A DNA stretch of 21,194 nucleotides from positions 1 through 21,194 of the IMG/VR virus record IMGVR_UViG_3300047549_000015. One strand, 5' to 3'. Origin of the DNA: a virus. Below the pieces are notes generated by a model. It ran no database searches. It was not told the DNA's origin and was given only the letters and a program-made list of their open reading frames with translations. The stretch's first letter is position 1; the number at the start of each line of letters is the position of its first letter. This document shows, one piece after another, positions 3,594 through 11,929 of the stretch. Made by a program: the position numbers and the translations under genes.

Positions 3594-5063
3594 ATGTCAG
3601 AACAAATAATGATTGCACCTGCATCTAAGAAACAGGAAATGTTTTTGAACAGTGATGCAACCATTACTCTAGCTGGTGGTGCAGCGGGTTCTGGTAAAAC
3701 GTATACTTCTTTACTGATTGCTTTAAAGTTCATGCAACACCCTAGAGCTACAGGGGTGATCTTTCGTAGAACATCTAAGATGCTTACTGCTCCCGGTTCA
3801 ATCTGGCATGAAGCTGTCAGTTTGTATACAAGTATTTATCCTAATTTAAGAATTCGAAGTAGAGAACTTGAATTAGTTTTTCCAAATGGAGCACTACTTA
3901 AATTTAGTCACATGCAACATGCCACTAACATGTACGATCACAAAGGTGGTCAATACTCGTTAGTAATCTTCGATGAAGCAACAGACTTTGAAGAAGAGAT
4001 GGTTGTTTATTTGTTATCTCGTATGCGCAATGCTTACGTAGATTATAAACCACAAATGTTCATGATGACGAACCCTGACTATAATTCATTTTTACGGTCA
4101 TGGATTGAAGACTATTATCTTGATCCAAACACAGGTATTCCGCTTCCAGAAAAGACTGGAGACAAGCGTTATTTCTTTCGTCAAGGTAACACAATGCTTT
4201 GGTATAACTCCTTGCGAGAAGCTGAAGCTGTACACGGTGAAGGTAATGAATCTGGTCTTAGTTCATTTACATTTATCGGTGCTACTTGTAGAGATAACCC
4301 ACCTTTACTTAAAGCACAACCGGATTACATTAGTCGTTTGATGTCCCTACCTCGTGTAGAAAAAGAACGATTACTAGACGGTTCATGGTTCGCTCGTCAA
4401 GAGTCTGCAGGTTTGTTTAAACGCGAATGGGTTGGACTTGTGGATCACGCAAACGGTAGAGCTAGAAAAAGAATTAGAGCTTGGGACTTTGCATTTAGTA
4501 AACCCTCAGAGCAATACCCGAATCCCGACTGGTCACGAGGTGTGTTAATCTCAAAAGACCCAAATAACTTATACACAGTAGAAGATGTAGTGTCTTTGCG
4601 TGACAGAGTTCATGAAGTAGAAAAACTTGTGTTTGATACAGCAATTCATGATGGTCAAGATGTAATTATTAGTATTCCGTTAGACCCCGCTGCTGCTGCT
4701 GGCGCTTATGCCAAGGACTTGCAACGTAAGTTAGCTGAGATGGGTTTTAGTGTAAGACTGACAAAGCCTGTTAAATCTAAGATTACTCGTTTTGCACCAT
4801 TCTCAAGTATAGCACAGGCAGGGTTTGTAAACGTAGTAAAAGCTAACTGGAATAAAGATTTCTTCGATGAACTAGAAGTGTTCGATGGTGATCCTAAAAA
4901 GAAAGATGACCAAGTAGACTGCTGCTCAGATGCAATGCTGCTGCTCAACAAAGATACTCAACTACCTATCTTTTCATTACCAGATTTTACAGGTAGTAAT
5001 CCTTTCGATTCTGCAATTTCAGATTCAAGTATACCTTCATTTCAAAGTTCATTAGTTTCATAA
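3594..5063 (+). CDS. terL: Terminase large subunit, 489 aa
   Basis: This is the ATP-driven packaging motor and nuclease. Walker A GGAAGSGKT is at 28-36. Walker B LVIFDE is at 123-128 with the catalytic Glu. The coupling motif region follows near FMMTNPD. The C-terminal RNase H-like nuclease starts at RAWDFAFS (Asp about 298) and finishes with DDQVD (Asp about 442), plausible metal-binding acids. The length fits the family. AAGGAT precedes the ATG. It is followed after 15 nt by the portal gene. This is the best diagnostic gene for placing the phage and its packaging strategy. Confidence 0.95.
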   Translation: MSEQIMIAPASKKQEMFLNSDATITLAGGAAGSGKTYTSLLIALKFMQHPRATGVIFRRTSKMLTAPGSIWHEAVSLYTSIYPNLRIRSRELELVFPNGALLKFSHMQHATNMYDHKGGQYSLVIFDEATDFEEEMVVYLLSRMRNAYVDYKPQMFMMTNPDYNSFLRSWIEDYYLDPNTGIPLPEKTGDKRYFFRQGNTMLWYNSLREAEAVHGEGNESGLSSFTFIGATCRDNPPLLKAQPDYISRLMSLPRVEKERLLDGSWFARQESAGLFKREWVGLVDHANGRARKRIRAWDFAFSKPSEQYPNPDWSRGVLISKDPNNLYTVEDVVSLRDRVHEVEKLVFDTAIHDGQDVIISIPLDPAAAAGAYAKDLQRKLAEMGFSVRLTKPVKSKITRFAPFSSIAQAGFVNVVKANWNKDFFDELEVFDGDPKKKDDQVDCCSDAMLLLNKDTQLPIFSLPDFTGSNPFDSAISDSSIPSFQSSLVS

Positions 5064-5078
5064 TTAAAGGAGCCATTA

Positions 5079-6545
5079 ATGGCAAAACAAAGTATTAAAA
5101 AGGCTACATTAGACGATACTCCAGAACGTTTCAAATTGAGTGAAGCAGGTTATCTAGGATTAAATGTATTTAATGGTGTTTCTAATGACGAGTTAAAAAA
5201 GGAATTGAATTTCCCTCATAGTATTAAGACGTACAAGAACATGACGTATCATAGTACTATTAATGCTTCTTTAACTTTATTTGATAATTTAATCGGTAAA
5301 GTTCAATGGACTTTTAAAGCACCTAAAGATGCAACTGAAGAAGAAAAGCGTCAGGCTGAAATCATCAATCAAATGATGCATGATATGCAAGATCAAACTT
5401 GGCAAGAATTCATCAGTGAAGCTTTGAGTTCAAACGTATTTGGTTTCTCTGTACATGAGAAAGTATATCGTCGTAGAAATAATTCCAATGGTTCAAAGTA
5501 CAATGATAACTTGATTGGTTGGAAACGTCTACCTATCAGAAATCAAGAAACGATTGAAAAGTTTATTTTCTCTGAAAACGGTAACGATGTTCTAGGTGTA
5601 AAACAAAATCTGTCTTCAATTTCAGATTTATACAGTAGATATTCTAGCAGAACAAACAAAGAAATTATTCTACCTCGTAGCAAAGTTCTATTGTTTAGAG
5701 CAGGTAAACATAAAGGTGATCCATTCGGTAAATCGATGCTTCGTGATGCGTATCTATCTTGGAGATTCCTGACTGTAATCGAAGAAATTGAAGCCAATGG
5801 TGTAGCTAAAGATTTAGCTGGTTTACCTGTACTAAAATTACCTCCTCAGTATCTTTCTACAGAAGCTTCCCCTGAACAAAAAGCTATTCGTGCTTATTAC
5901 GAAAATGTAATGCGTAATTTGCAGATGAATCAACAATCCGCTTTGATTCTACCGCAAGCACACGATCCTGATACTCGTCAACCGATGTTTGAACTTGAAT
6001 TACTTTCCTTAAACGGTAGTAAGGCAATGGATACCAGTAAGATTAAAGAATATTATAAGAATTCGATTCTAACTTCTTTATTCGCTGATGTTTTAGTCAT
6101 GGGTCAATCTGGTGGTGGTTCATTCGCTCTAGGTCAAATTAAGAATTCATTATCAGCTAGTGCAGCAGAAGCAATGCTAGATAAGATTACTAGTGTAATC
6201 AATAATGACTTGATTCGTCAAACTTACGAGTTGAATTCTTGGGATACTTCCCGAATGGGTTCAATGGATTATGATAATCTACAAACAGAAGATTTGGAAT
6301 CTTTCTCCAAGGCTGTTCAACGTTTCGCTAGTACATCGGTAATTGAAATTGATCGCGCTGTTCTTAATAGAGTACGTGAATCAATTGGTGTAGATGCTCT
6401 ACCTGAAGATGCTGAACCAAATAAAGAATTACTACCTTCAATGACTTCTAGAAGTGGTGATGGTTTTAAAACAGCAGGTGAAGGTACAAGTAATTCTCCA
6501 TCTGGTGCTGATACAAGTTCATCTAATTTAGAGAATGCTGCATAA
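5079..6545 (+). CDS. Portal protein, DUF935/Mu gp29-like, 488 aa
   Basis: This forms the dodecameric ring at the head vertex through which DNA passes. The size, the place right after terL, and segments such as the N-terminal region with repeated amphipathic helices, LPIRNQETIEKF (about 150-161) and the long helical C-terminal half (TSVINNDLIRQTYELN) match the DUF935 type of portal. The last 50 residues are low-complexity Ser/Gly/Thr. AAAGGAG lies 7 nt before the ATG. The last 11 nt overlap the start of a GIY-YIG gene. Confidence 0.82.
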   Translation: MAKQSIKKATLDDTPERFKLSEAGYLGLNVFNGVSNDELKKELNFPHSIKTYKNMTYHSTINASLTLFDNLIGKVQWTFKAPKDATEEEKRQAEIINQMMHDMQDQTWQEFISEALSSNVFGFSVHEKVYRRRNNSNGSKYNDNLIGWKRLPIRNQETIEKFIFSENGNDVLGVKQNLSSISDLYSRYSSRTNKEIILPRSKVLLFRAGKHKGDPFGKSMLRDAYLSWRFLTVIEEIEANGVAKDLAGLPVLKLPPQYLSTEASPEQKAIRAYYENVMRNLQMNQQSALILPQAHDPDTRQPMFELELLSLNGSKAMDTSKIKEYYKNSILTSLFADVLVMGQSGGGSFALGQIKNSLSASAAEAMLDKITSVINNDLIRQTYELNSWDTSRMGSMDYDNLQTEDLESFSKAVQRFASTSVIEIDRAVLNRVRESIGVDALPEDAEPNKELLPSMTSRSGDGFKTAGEGTSNSPSGADTSSSNLENAA

Positions 6546-6894
6546 TACTGAAAAAGTAGCTGCAGTTTATTGGTTGCATTTGAAGGGACACACTGACGTT
6601 TTCACACAAGGATACGTTGGTGTGACTACTAGACTTATCGATATTAGATTTAAGGAACACTGTTTTAAGTTTAATAATTCATATAATCAGTATAATCCTT
6701 TGCATCTTGCTTTTTCACAACATGGTATAGATTCTATAGTAGTTACTAGATTATGTGTATGCCCTGTAAAACAAGCATATGAAATTGAAAAACTATTCAG
6801 ACCTTTTGAATACATGGGTTGGAATACCAGTGAAGGTGGTAAGATTTCAAGAAGAGCAGCTGAGATTATCACCAGAAAACGCAAAACTAACTAA
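6535..6894 (+). CDS. GIY-YIG endonuclease family protein, 119 aa
   Basis: VYWLHLKG (about 11-18) followed by GYVGVTTRLIDIRFKEH (about 26-42) is a GIY-YIG core: the Tyr of strand 1, the YVG equivalent of YIG, the catalytic Arg, and EH. HLAFSQHG and the late GWNTSEGGK segment are also typical. It is probably a free-standing homing endonuclease inserted behind the portal gene. Its ATG lies inside the portal gene (11-nt overlap) with no clear ribosome site, so translation is probably coupled to the portal stop. Its target is unknown; an intronless allele near the portal end would be expected. Confidence 0.75.
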   Translation: MLHNTEKVAAVYWLHLKGHTDVFTQGYVGVTTRLIDIRFKEHCFKFNNSYNQYNPLHLAFSQHGIDSIVVTRLCVCPVKQAYEIEKLFRPFEYMGWNTSEGGKISRRAAEIITRKRKTN

Positions 6895-6906
6895 ATACAA
6901 TTTATC

Positions 6907-6935
6907 TTGAAATTATTACTATTTCATGATATAAT
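6907..6935 (+). promoter_or_regulatory. Sigma-70-type promoter for the fibre module
   Basis: TTGAAA 6907-6912 and TATAAT 6930-6935 are separated by 17 bp, with TGA forming an extended -10. The start should be near 6942. A terminator-like hairpin begins only about 5 nt later. Confidence 0.8.
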
Positions 6936-6946
6936 AAAACTTACGA

Positions 6947-6983
6947 ACCTACCGAGAATACTCGGTGGGTCTTTATTTGTTTG
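6947..6983 (+). terminator. Intrinsic terminator or leader hairpin after the packaging genes
   Basis: A ten-pair stem (6947-6956 with 6961-6970, one G-T pair) surrounds the loop AATA and is followed by CTTTATTTGTTTG. It would end transcripts from the terminase/portal unit. Because it lies just inside the transcript from the 6907 promoter, it may also act on that transcript as an attenuator or a stabilising 5-prime hairpin. A second small hairpin, TAAGAT/ATCTTA, is at 6984-7000. Confidence 0.7.
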
Positions 6984-7010
6984 TAAGATCGTAAATCTTA
7001 AAGGAATAAT

Positions 7011-7367
7011 ATGCAACCAGCAACTATTGATTTAACAATTTATAAAGGATCGACTTACTCGAAAATTATTCAATGGAAAACTGGTACTCCTGCATTACCT
7101 GTTAATCTTAGCGGTTGTACTGCTAGAATGCAAATTAGAAAAAGAGTAACCGATACTGAAATCCTAGATACACTAACGACAGAAAATTCAAAACTGCAGA
7201 TTTATGATGCAGTTAATGGTCGTTTTAAAATCTCAATCCCAGCAAACGTGTCTTCTGCATATAACTTCAATACTGCAGTTTATGACTTAGAAATTGTATT
7301 CCCAGATACAACTGTTGTTCGAGTGATCGAAGGTTGTCTATCTGCTGTACCAGAGGTGACACGATGA
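7011..7367 (+). CDS. Small beta-rich structural protein ahead of fibres, 118 aa
   Basis: The sequence is an all-beta pattern: IDLTIYKGSTYSKIIQWKTG at the start, a variable middle, and YDLEIVFPDTTVVRVIEGCLSAVPEVTR at the end. Such proteins precede receptor-binding genes in many siphoviruses, and the pattern recalls the N-terminal domain of baseplate upper proteins (BppU-like). A role as baseplate or fibre adaptor is an inference from position. AAAGGA precedes the ATG. Its TGA overlaps the ATG of the next gene (ATGA), indicating coupled translation. Confidence 0.55.
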   Translation: MQPATIDLTIYKGSTYSKIIQWKTGTPALPVNLSGCTARMQIRKRVTDTEILDTLTTENSKLQIYDAVNGRFKISIPANVSSAYNFNTAVYDLEIVFPDTTVVRVIEGCLSAVPEVTR

Positions 7368-7642
7368 CAACTGAAATCATTACAGAAGTTGTTCACGATA
7401 CAATTATTGTAGATGATTCTCAAGATACTATAGTCGTTGAGAGTGCAGGTCAAACTACTGTGATTACATCTGCAGAACAAGGTCCACCGGGACCAGCAGG
7501 TATTCAAAACATCAGTCAGGCATCCGATGTAGACATTAGCAATAGAGCTGATGGTTCTGTCTTAGTTTATTCTTCGCAGGACCAAAAATGGATTGCAACA
7601 ACTTCACTACAAAACCAGAATTTTGAATCTGGACATTATTAA
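7364..7642 (+). CDS. Small structural protein with collagen-like motif, 92 aa
   Basis: I use ATG 7364, which overlaps the previous stop and has AGAGGTGA just upstream, rather than the earlier in-frame ATG 7334. Residues 1-35 alternate Val/Ile/Thr with acids (beta). GPPGPAG (about 40-46) is a short collagen-like trimer motif. The C-terminus, SVLVYSSQDQKWIATTSL and then ESGHY, is a pattern often seen at the end of phage fibre and adaptor proteins. It probably forms a small trimer linking fibre to tail. Confidence 0.6.
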   Translation: MTTEIITEVVHDTIIVDDSQDTIVVESAGQTTVITSAEQGPPGPAGIQNISQASDVDISNRADGSVLVYSSQDQKWIATTSLQNQNFESGHY

Positions 7643-7655
7643 TTAAGGAAAAATT

Positions 7656-9842
7656 ATGGCTTCAATCGTAAGAATTAAACGTTCGGAAGTTTCTGGTAAT
7701 CCGTCTACACTTGGTCAAGGTGAATTAGCTTATTCAGCGTTACCGGATAATGGTGTAAATGGTGGTGATCGCCTATACATTGGTATGGGTACAGAAACTA
7801 ACGGTAATGCAGTTAATCATATTGTAATTGGTGGTAAGTATTTTACCGATATCATTAATGCTGCTACAAGCACTAATACAGGTTCGACATTAGTTAAGCG
7901 TGATGCCTCTGGAAATTTCTCAGCTGGTACAATTACCGCTGCTCTATCCGGTAATGCTTCAACAGCTACCAAATGGATTTCAGCAAGAGATTTATCTTTA
8001 ACAGGTGATGCTACAGCTACATTATCTGCTGTTGATGGTTCAGCTAACGTATCTGCTGCAATTACACTTGCTACAGTTAATACCAACGTAGGTACATTTG
8101 GTTCAGCAAGTTCTATCCCTGTTATTACTACAAACGCAAAAGGTTTGATCACAGGTGTAACTACTGCTGCTGTTGCATCTAACCTAAACATCGCTGGTGA
8201 TACAGGTACAGATGCTGTTAGCCTATTAACAGATACGCTATCATTTACTGGTGGTATTGGTATTACTTCAAGTGTTACAAACAATGTTGTTACATTTGAT
8301 ATCGACAGTACAGTTGCTCTAAAAGCTAATAAACTAAGCGTATTTGCTGCTACTACTTCTGCAGAACTTGCTTCGGTAATTTCAGATGAAACAGGTTCAG
8401 GTGCTTTAGTATTCGCTAATAGTCCTACACTCGTTGCACCTAATATTGGTGCTGCAACAGCAACTTCTGTTAACAAATTAAACATTGTAGCTCCAGTAAC
8501 TTCAGCTACTCTTAACATTGCCAACGGTGCTACTCTTGCTACAACTGGTGCGTATGTAGTAACGTTGAATTCTACAGCTAACTCAACAGTAACACTTCCA
8601 ACAAGTGGTACATTAGCTACTCTAGCAGGTGCAGAGACTCTAACAAGTAAGACAATTAGTGGTGCTTCAAACACACTAACCAACATTGGTAATTCTTCAC
8701 TTACAAATAGTTCTGTAACAATTGGTTCTACAAATGTAGCACTAGGTGCAACAGCTACTTCATTAGCAGGTCTAACAGAAGTTACTGTAGACAACATTAA
8801 CATCAATGGTAACACAATTAGCTCAATCGATGCTAACGGTGATATCGTTATTGCTCCAAACGGTTCTGGTAATGTTGACGTATCCAATTCTCGTATTATT
8901 GGTGTAACTACTCCTGTAAACGATAATGATGCTGCCAACAAACTTTATGTTGATACTGTAGCTGCTCAAGGTTTGCACGTACAAGATGGTGTAGATGCTG
9001 CTACTACAAACACTCTAGCTGTTCTTTCTGGTGGTATTGTAACATACAGTAACGGTACAGCAGGTGTAGGCGCTACATTAACTACAACAGGTTCTTATGC
9101 AACAGGTAATCCGATTGATGGTGTAAATCTTGCTGCAATTGGTTATGGTGTAGCTCGCGTTCTAGTTAAGAATGAAACAAACCAAGTACACAATGGTATT
9201 TATATTCTAACAAGTCCTACTGTTCTAACCCGTGATCCTGTATTCGATGATGACGCAGATATTCAGGGTGGTGACTTCGTATTCGTAGTTGAAGGTGCAG
9301 TAAATGCAAGTACAGGTTGGGTACAAACTGCTACGGTTAATGTTATTGGTACTGATCCAATCGTTTGGACACAATTCTCCGGTGCAGGTACATATCTTGC
9401 TGATGGTGGTTTAACTCTAGTAGGTAATACTTTTGCAGTTGGTCAAGGTCTAGGTATTACTGTTAATGCCAATGACGTAGCACTTGCTGCTTCCGTAGCT
9501 GGCGCTGGTCTAACGTATACAAGCGGTGTTCTAGCCGTAGGTGGTACTGCAAATAGAATTACAGTAAGTGCAGACGCAATTGACATTGCTTCTACATACG
9601 CAGGTCAAAGCTCAATTACTACTGTAGGTACAATCACTTCTGGCACATGGAATGGTACAACTATTGCAGTAGCAAACGGTGGTACTGGCTTGACAAGTAT
9701 TACTTCTCGTGGTATTATGTTTGGTAACAACGGTTCTGCTGTAGGTGTTACTTCAGCTTCTGCGATTGACGGTAGTTTCTTGCGTGAAGACTCAACAGGT
9801 AATCCTTACTGGTCAAATTCTATTGACGGTGGAACTTACTAA
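7656..9842 (+). CDS. Large repetitive tail fibre protein, 728 aa
   Basis: The N-terminus (MASIVRIKRSEVSGNPSTLG, then ELAYSALPD and DRLYIGMGTE) is the Mtd_N-like attachment module seen in many fibres. The rest is Ala/Thr/Gly/Ser/Asn/Val-rich with no Cys, and consists of fibre repeats such as VNTNVGTFGSASSIPVIT, TIGSTNVALGATATSLAGL and GTWNGTTIAVANGGTG, typical of trimeric beta-helical shafts. The C-terminus ends in IDGGTY, with no S74 domain. TTAAGGAAAA precedes the ATG. A good intrinsic terminator follows 8 nt after the stop. The long opposite-strand frame here is a composition artefact. Confidence 0.85.
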   Translation: MASIVRIKRSEVSGNPSTLGQGELAYSALPDNGVNGGDRLYIGMGTETNGNAVNHIVIGGKYFTDIINAATSTNTGSTLVKRDASGNFSAGTITAALSGNASTATKWISARDLSLTGDATATLSAVDGSANVSAAITLATVNTNVGTFGSASSIPVITTNAKGLITGVTTAAVASNLNIAGDTGTDAVSLLTDTLSFTGGIGITSSVTNNVVTFDIDSTVALKANKLSVFAATTSAELASVISDETGSGALVFANSPTLVAPNIGAATATSVNKLNIVAPVTSATLNIANGATLATTGAYVVTLNSTANSTVTLPTSGTLATLAGAETLTSKTISGASNTLTNIGNSSLTNSSVTIGSTNVALGATATSLAGLTEVTVDNININGNTISSIDANGDIVIAPNGSGNVDVSNSRIIGVTTPVNDNDAANKLYVDTVAAQGLHVQDGVDAATTNTLAVLSGGIVTYSNGTAGVGATLTTTGSYATGNPIDGVNLAAIGYGVARVLVKNETNQVHNGIYILTSPTVLTRDPVFDDDADIQGGDFVFVVEGAVNASTGWVQTATVNVIGTDPIVWTQFSGAGTYLADGGLTLVGNTFAVGQGLGITVNANDVALAASVAGAGLTYTSGVLAVGGTANRITVSADAIDIASTYAGQSSITTVGTITSGTWNGTTIAVANGGTGLTSITSRGIMFGNNGSAVGVTSASAIDGSFLREDSTGNPYWSNSIDGGTY

Positions 9843-9849
9843 ATAATAT

Positions 9850-9876
9850 GGGCGGTTTTTACCGCCCTTTTCTTTT
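9850..9876 (+). terminator. Intrinsic terminator after the large fibre gene
   Basis: GGGCGGT (9850-9856) and ACCGCCC (9861-9867) form a perfect stem around TTTT, followed by TTTTCTTTT. No promoter is visible before the next gene, so some read-through is needed to express the second fibre. Confidence 0.9.
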
Positions 9877-9896
9877 ACCTTTGTTAAGGAATGCTC

Positions 9897-11531
9897 ATGG
9901 CAAATAAAGTCCAATTAAAGAAATCAAGTGTAGCTTCAAGAGTACCTTTGACTACAGATGTTGATTACGGTGAGTTAGCGTTAAACTATACTGATGGAAA
10001 ATTATATTACAAAAAATCAGATGGAACAACAATCGATCATTTTCCTTCTGTAACTCAGACTGTATCTCCTTTTGGTAGTTATGCAAATCCCTCTTGGATT
10101 ACTTCTTTAGATTCTTCTAAGTTAACAGGTACTATTGACAATGCAAGATTAAACGGTGGTACTTATAGTATTAATATTTCGGGTAATGCAGCAACAGTTA
10201 CTAATATCACCCGTGGTGAAGCTGCTGGTGCTGATTTAAACACACTCACCACATCAGGTTTTTATCGAATTGATAGCACCAATGCCAATCGTCCCGGTAA
10301 TTGGGGTCAATTACTAACAGTCTATGGGGGTTCTGATACAATTGGTCAGCTTTATTTTGATTATTCTAGCGGTGCAATAATTTCGCGTGCTGGTAATCCA
10401 ACTAATGTAGGTGGTAGTGGTTCTTGGAGTGCATGGAAAACTAACCTCAATAATACTAACTTTGGTGATTATCTTAACAACAGTTACATACGTGCTATTG
10501 GACAACCCTCAGACAGTAATGATTGGAATAGTATTGGTAATACTTATCCTAACACTGTTCAGCAGATTAGCGCAAATAATTTTACCAGCACAACTAATGG
10601 CCCAACCGCCGCTAGTTATCAGTACGGTACATTGCTAAATCTCTCCGGTCAAAGTAATACTCAAGCACAAATTTACATAAGTCACGCTGGTAACGATTTG
10701 ATTTTCCGAGGTGGTTGGGGTGGTACTTCTTGGCAAACATGGAATAAAGTTTTGACGAATCAAAACTACAGTTCTTACGCTCAACCAACTTTGGTATCCG
10801 GTACTAACATTAAAACGGTCAACGGTAACTCATTGCTTGGTTCTGGTAACATTATAGTATCTGCAACTAATGCAGATTATGCAACTACTGCAGGAGGTCT
10901 TAATAGTAGCAACTACATCTCTCGTACTGGTTCATCTGGAAATCTAAACACAGACTTTAGCAATACACCTGCTGGTACACAAAGATATCAAGGTGATGAT
11001 GGGGGTATAGCTAATAGTCCCGGTAATTACTGGTGGATTTATGAACATAAGCGTCATTCAAATGCGTCTAATTTATGGGGTACACAGATTGCATGGGGTT
11101 GGGAAGATAATTCTAACCGACTGATGCAACGAAATGTTACAGCTGGAAGTTGGTCAGGTTGGGTTGAATACTTAAATACAAGCGGAAGAACGTTTTCAGG
11201 TAATCTTACGATGTCTGGAAATATTACAGCCTACTCTGATGAAACTTTAAAAAAGGATTGGTTAGAATTATCAAGTTCTTTTATTGAAGATTTAGCTAAT
11301 GTAAAAAGCGGCACTTATACTCGCATTGATAGTGGAGACAGACAAGCCGGTTCCTCTGCACAAGATTGGCAGAAACTTTTACCAGAGGTTACTCACAAGG
11401 ATGAGGATGGTATTCTTTCACTAGCATACGGTAATGCTGCCTTAGTGTCTGCAATAGAATTAGCAAAAAGAGTAGTGTCTCAAGAATCTCGTATCAAACG
11501 TTTAGAATCTCTTATTGAGAAACTTATCTGA
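9897..11531 (+). CDS. Tail fibre with knob repeats and C-terminal S74 self-cleaving chaperone, 544 aa
   Basis: The start at ATG 9897 is preferred over ATG 9891 because AAGGA (9886-9890) abuts the latter. The Mtd_N-like module (1-45) matches the start of the fibre at 7656. Three pyocin-knob-like segments follow, each ending in a Trp-rich strand: GSWSAWKTNL, TSWQTWNKVL and GSWSGWVEYL. The C-terminal 98 residues begin at YSDETLKKDW. Ser447 and the downstream Lys are the likely catalytic pair of the S74 intramolecular chaperone, which helps the fibre trimerise and then cuts itself off before Ser447. The tail is a coiled coil (SRIKRLESLIEKL). This is probably the receptor-binding fibre. Confidence 0.85.
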   Translation: MANKVQLKKSSVASRVPLTTDVDYGELALNYTDGKLYYKKSDGTTIDHFPSVTQTVSPFGSYANPSWITSLDSSKLTGTIDNARLNGGTYSINISGNAATVTNITRGEAAGADLNTLTTSGFYRIDSTNANRPGNWGQLLTVYGGSDTIGQLYFDYSSGAIISRAGNPTNVGGSGSWSAWKTNLNNTNFGDYLNNSYIRAIGQPSDSNDWNSIGNTYPNTVQQISANNFTSTTNGPTAASYQYGTLLNLSGQSNTQAQIYISHAGNDLIFRGGWGGTSWQTWNKVLTNQNYSSYAQPTLVSGTNIKTVNGNSLLGSGNIIVSATNADYATTAGGLNSSNYISRTGSSGNLNTDFSNTPAGTQRYQGDDGGIANSPGNYWWIYEHKRHSNASNLWGTQIAWGWEDNSNRLMQRNVTAGSWSGWVEYLNTSGRTFSGNLTMSGNITAYSDETLKKDWLELSSSFIEDLANVKSGTYTRIDSGDRQAGSSAQDWQKLLPEVTHKDEDGILSLAYGNAALVSAIELAKRVVSQESRIKRLESLIEKLI

Positions 11532-11555
11532 TTGATTGTCTATAATTTAGGAGTT

Positions 11556-11577
11556 CCGCTACCTTAAGTGCGGGATT
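11556..11577 (+). other. Small hairpin after the S74 fibre gene
   Basis: TTCCGC and GCGGGA can pair around a 10-nt loop in the gap between the fibre stop and the next promoter. No U-tract follows, so it is a weak terminator candidate at best. Nothing else is seen in this gap up to the promoter at 11601. Confidence 0.3.
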
Positions 11578-11600
11578 AAAATCAGCAGCTTTATCGTTGC

Positions 11601-11628
11601 TTGACAAATGACAACATCATGTTATAAT
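11601..11628 (+). promoter_or_regulatory. Sigma-70-type promoter of the 50-aa gene
   Basis: TTGACA 11601-11606 and TATAAT 11623-11628 are separated by 16 bp, with TGT directly ahead of the -10 (extended -10). The start near 11635 leaves a leader of about 20 nt before ATG 11655. Confidence 0.8.
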
Positions 11629-11654
11629 TAATCTTTAACACGAAAGGATTTAAC

Positions 11655-11807
11655 ATGGATAAAATTACATTGAGTAAAGAAGTTGTCATTGGTATGTTGA
11701 ACTTTTTATCTGAGCAAAAACTAAAAGATTCGATTCAATTGTTTATTGCTTTAGAAAAAGAAGCTGTACCACAACTACAAGTTCAAGTAGAAAAAACTAC
11801 TGACTGA
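11655..11807 (+). CDS. Unrecognised 50-aa protein with its own transcription unit
   Basis: The ORF runs ATG 11655 to TGA 11805-11807, with GAAAGGA 7-13 nt before the start. The protein looks like two helices (LSKEVVIGMLNFLSEQ and KDSIQLFIALEKEAVPQLQVQVEK), is mildly acidic, and has no Cys or membrane segment. I do not recognise it. It has a consensus promoter 27 nt upstream and a strong terminator 6 nt downstream, so it is expressed alone between the fibre and head genes. This suggests a dose-sensitive or regulatory role, or an accessory (moron-like) gene. Confidence 0.7.
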   Translation: MDKITLSKEVVIGMLNFLSEQKLKDSIQLFIALEKEAVPQLQVQVEKTTD

Positions 11808-11812
11808 TACTA

Positions 11813-11840
11813 AAAAGGCTGCTAGTTGCGGCCTTTTCTA
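11813..11840 (+). terminator. Intrinsic terminator of the 50-aa gene
   Basis: AAAAGGCTGC (11813-11822) pairs with GCGGCCTTTT (11828-11837) around TAGTT, with a T-rich 3-prime arm. It isolates the small gene from the head operon that starts with the promoter at 11872. Confidence 0.88.
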
Positions 11841-11871
11841 TTATTAATGCATAATAACTATATAATTACAC

Positions 11872-11900
11872 TTGATTTTTTAATATATTTATGATATAAT
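11872..11900 (+). promoter_or_regulatory. Sigma-70-type promoter of the head operon
   Basis: TTGATT 11872-11877 and TATAAT 11895-11900 are separated by 17 bp, with TGA as the extended -10. The start near 11907 rules out the ATG at 11912 as a useful start and supports ATG 11930. Confidence 0.8.
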
Positions 11901-11929
11901 TATATTTAATTATGCTTATTGGAGTATTT

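Noticed and set aside
7817-8941. 374-codon open frame on the - strand inside the large fibre gene
   Set aside because: It is the mirror of Ala/Thr/Gly/Val repeat codons in the fibre. Its predicted protein is low-complexity Val/Ala/Leu/Pro, and all supported genes are on the + strand.
11535-11546. Promoter with TATAAT at 11541-11546 just after the S74 fibre gene
   Set aside because: No -35 hexamer at 16-18 bp; the nearest TTGAGA is 20 bp away. It also lacks the TGn element shared by the other promoters.
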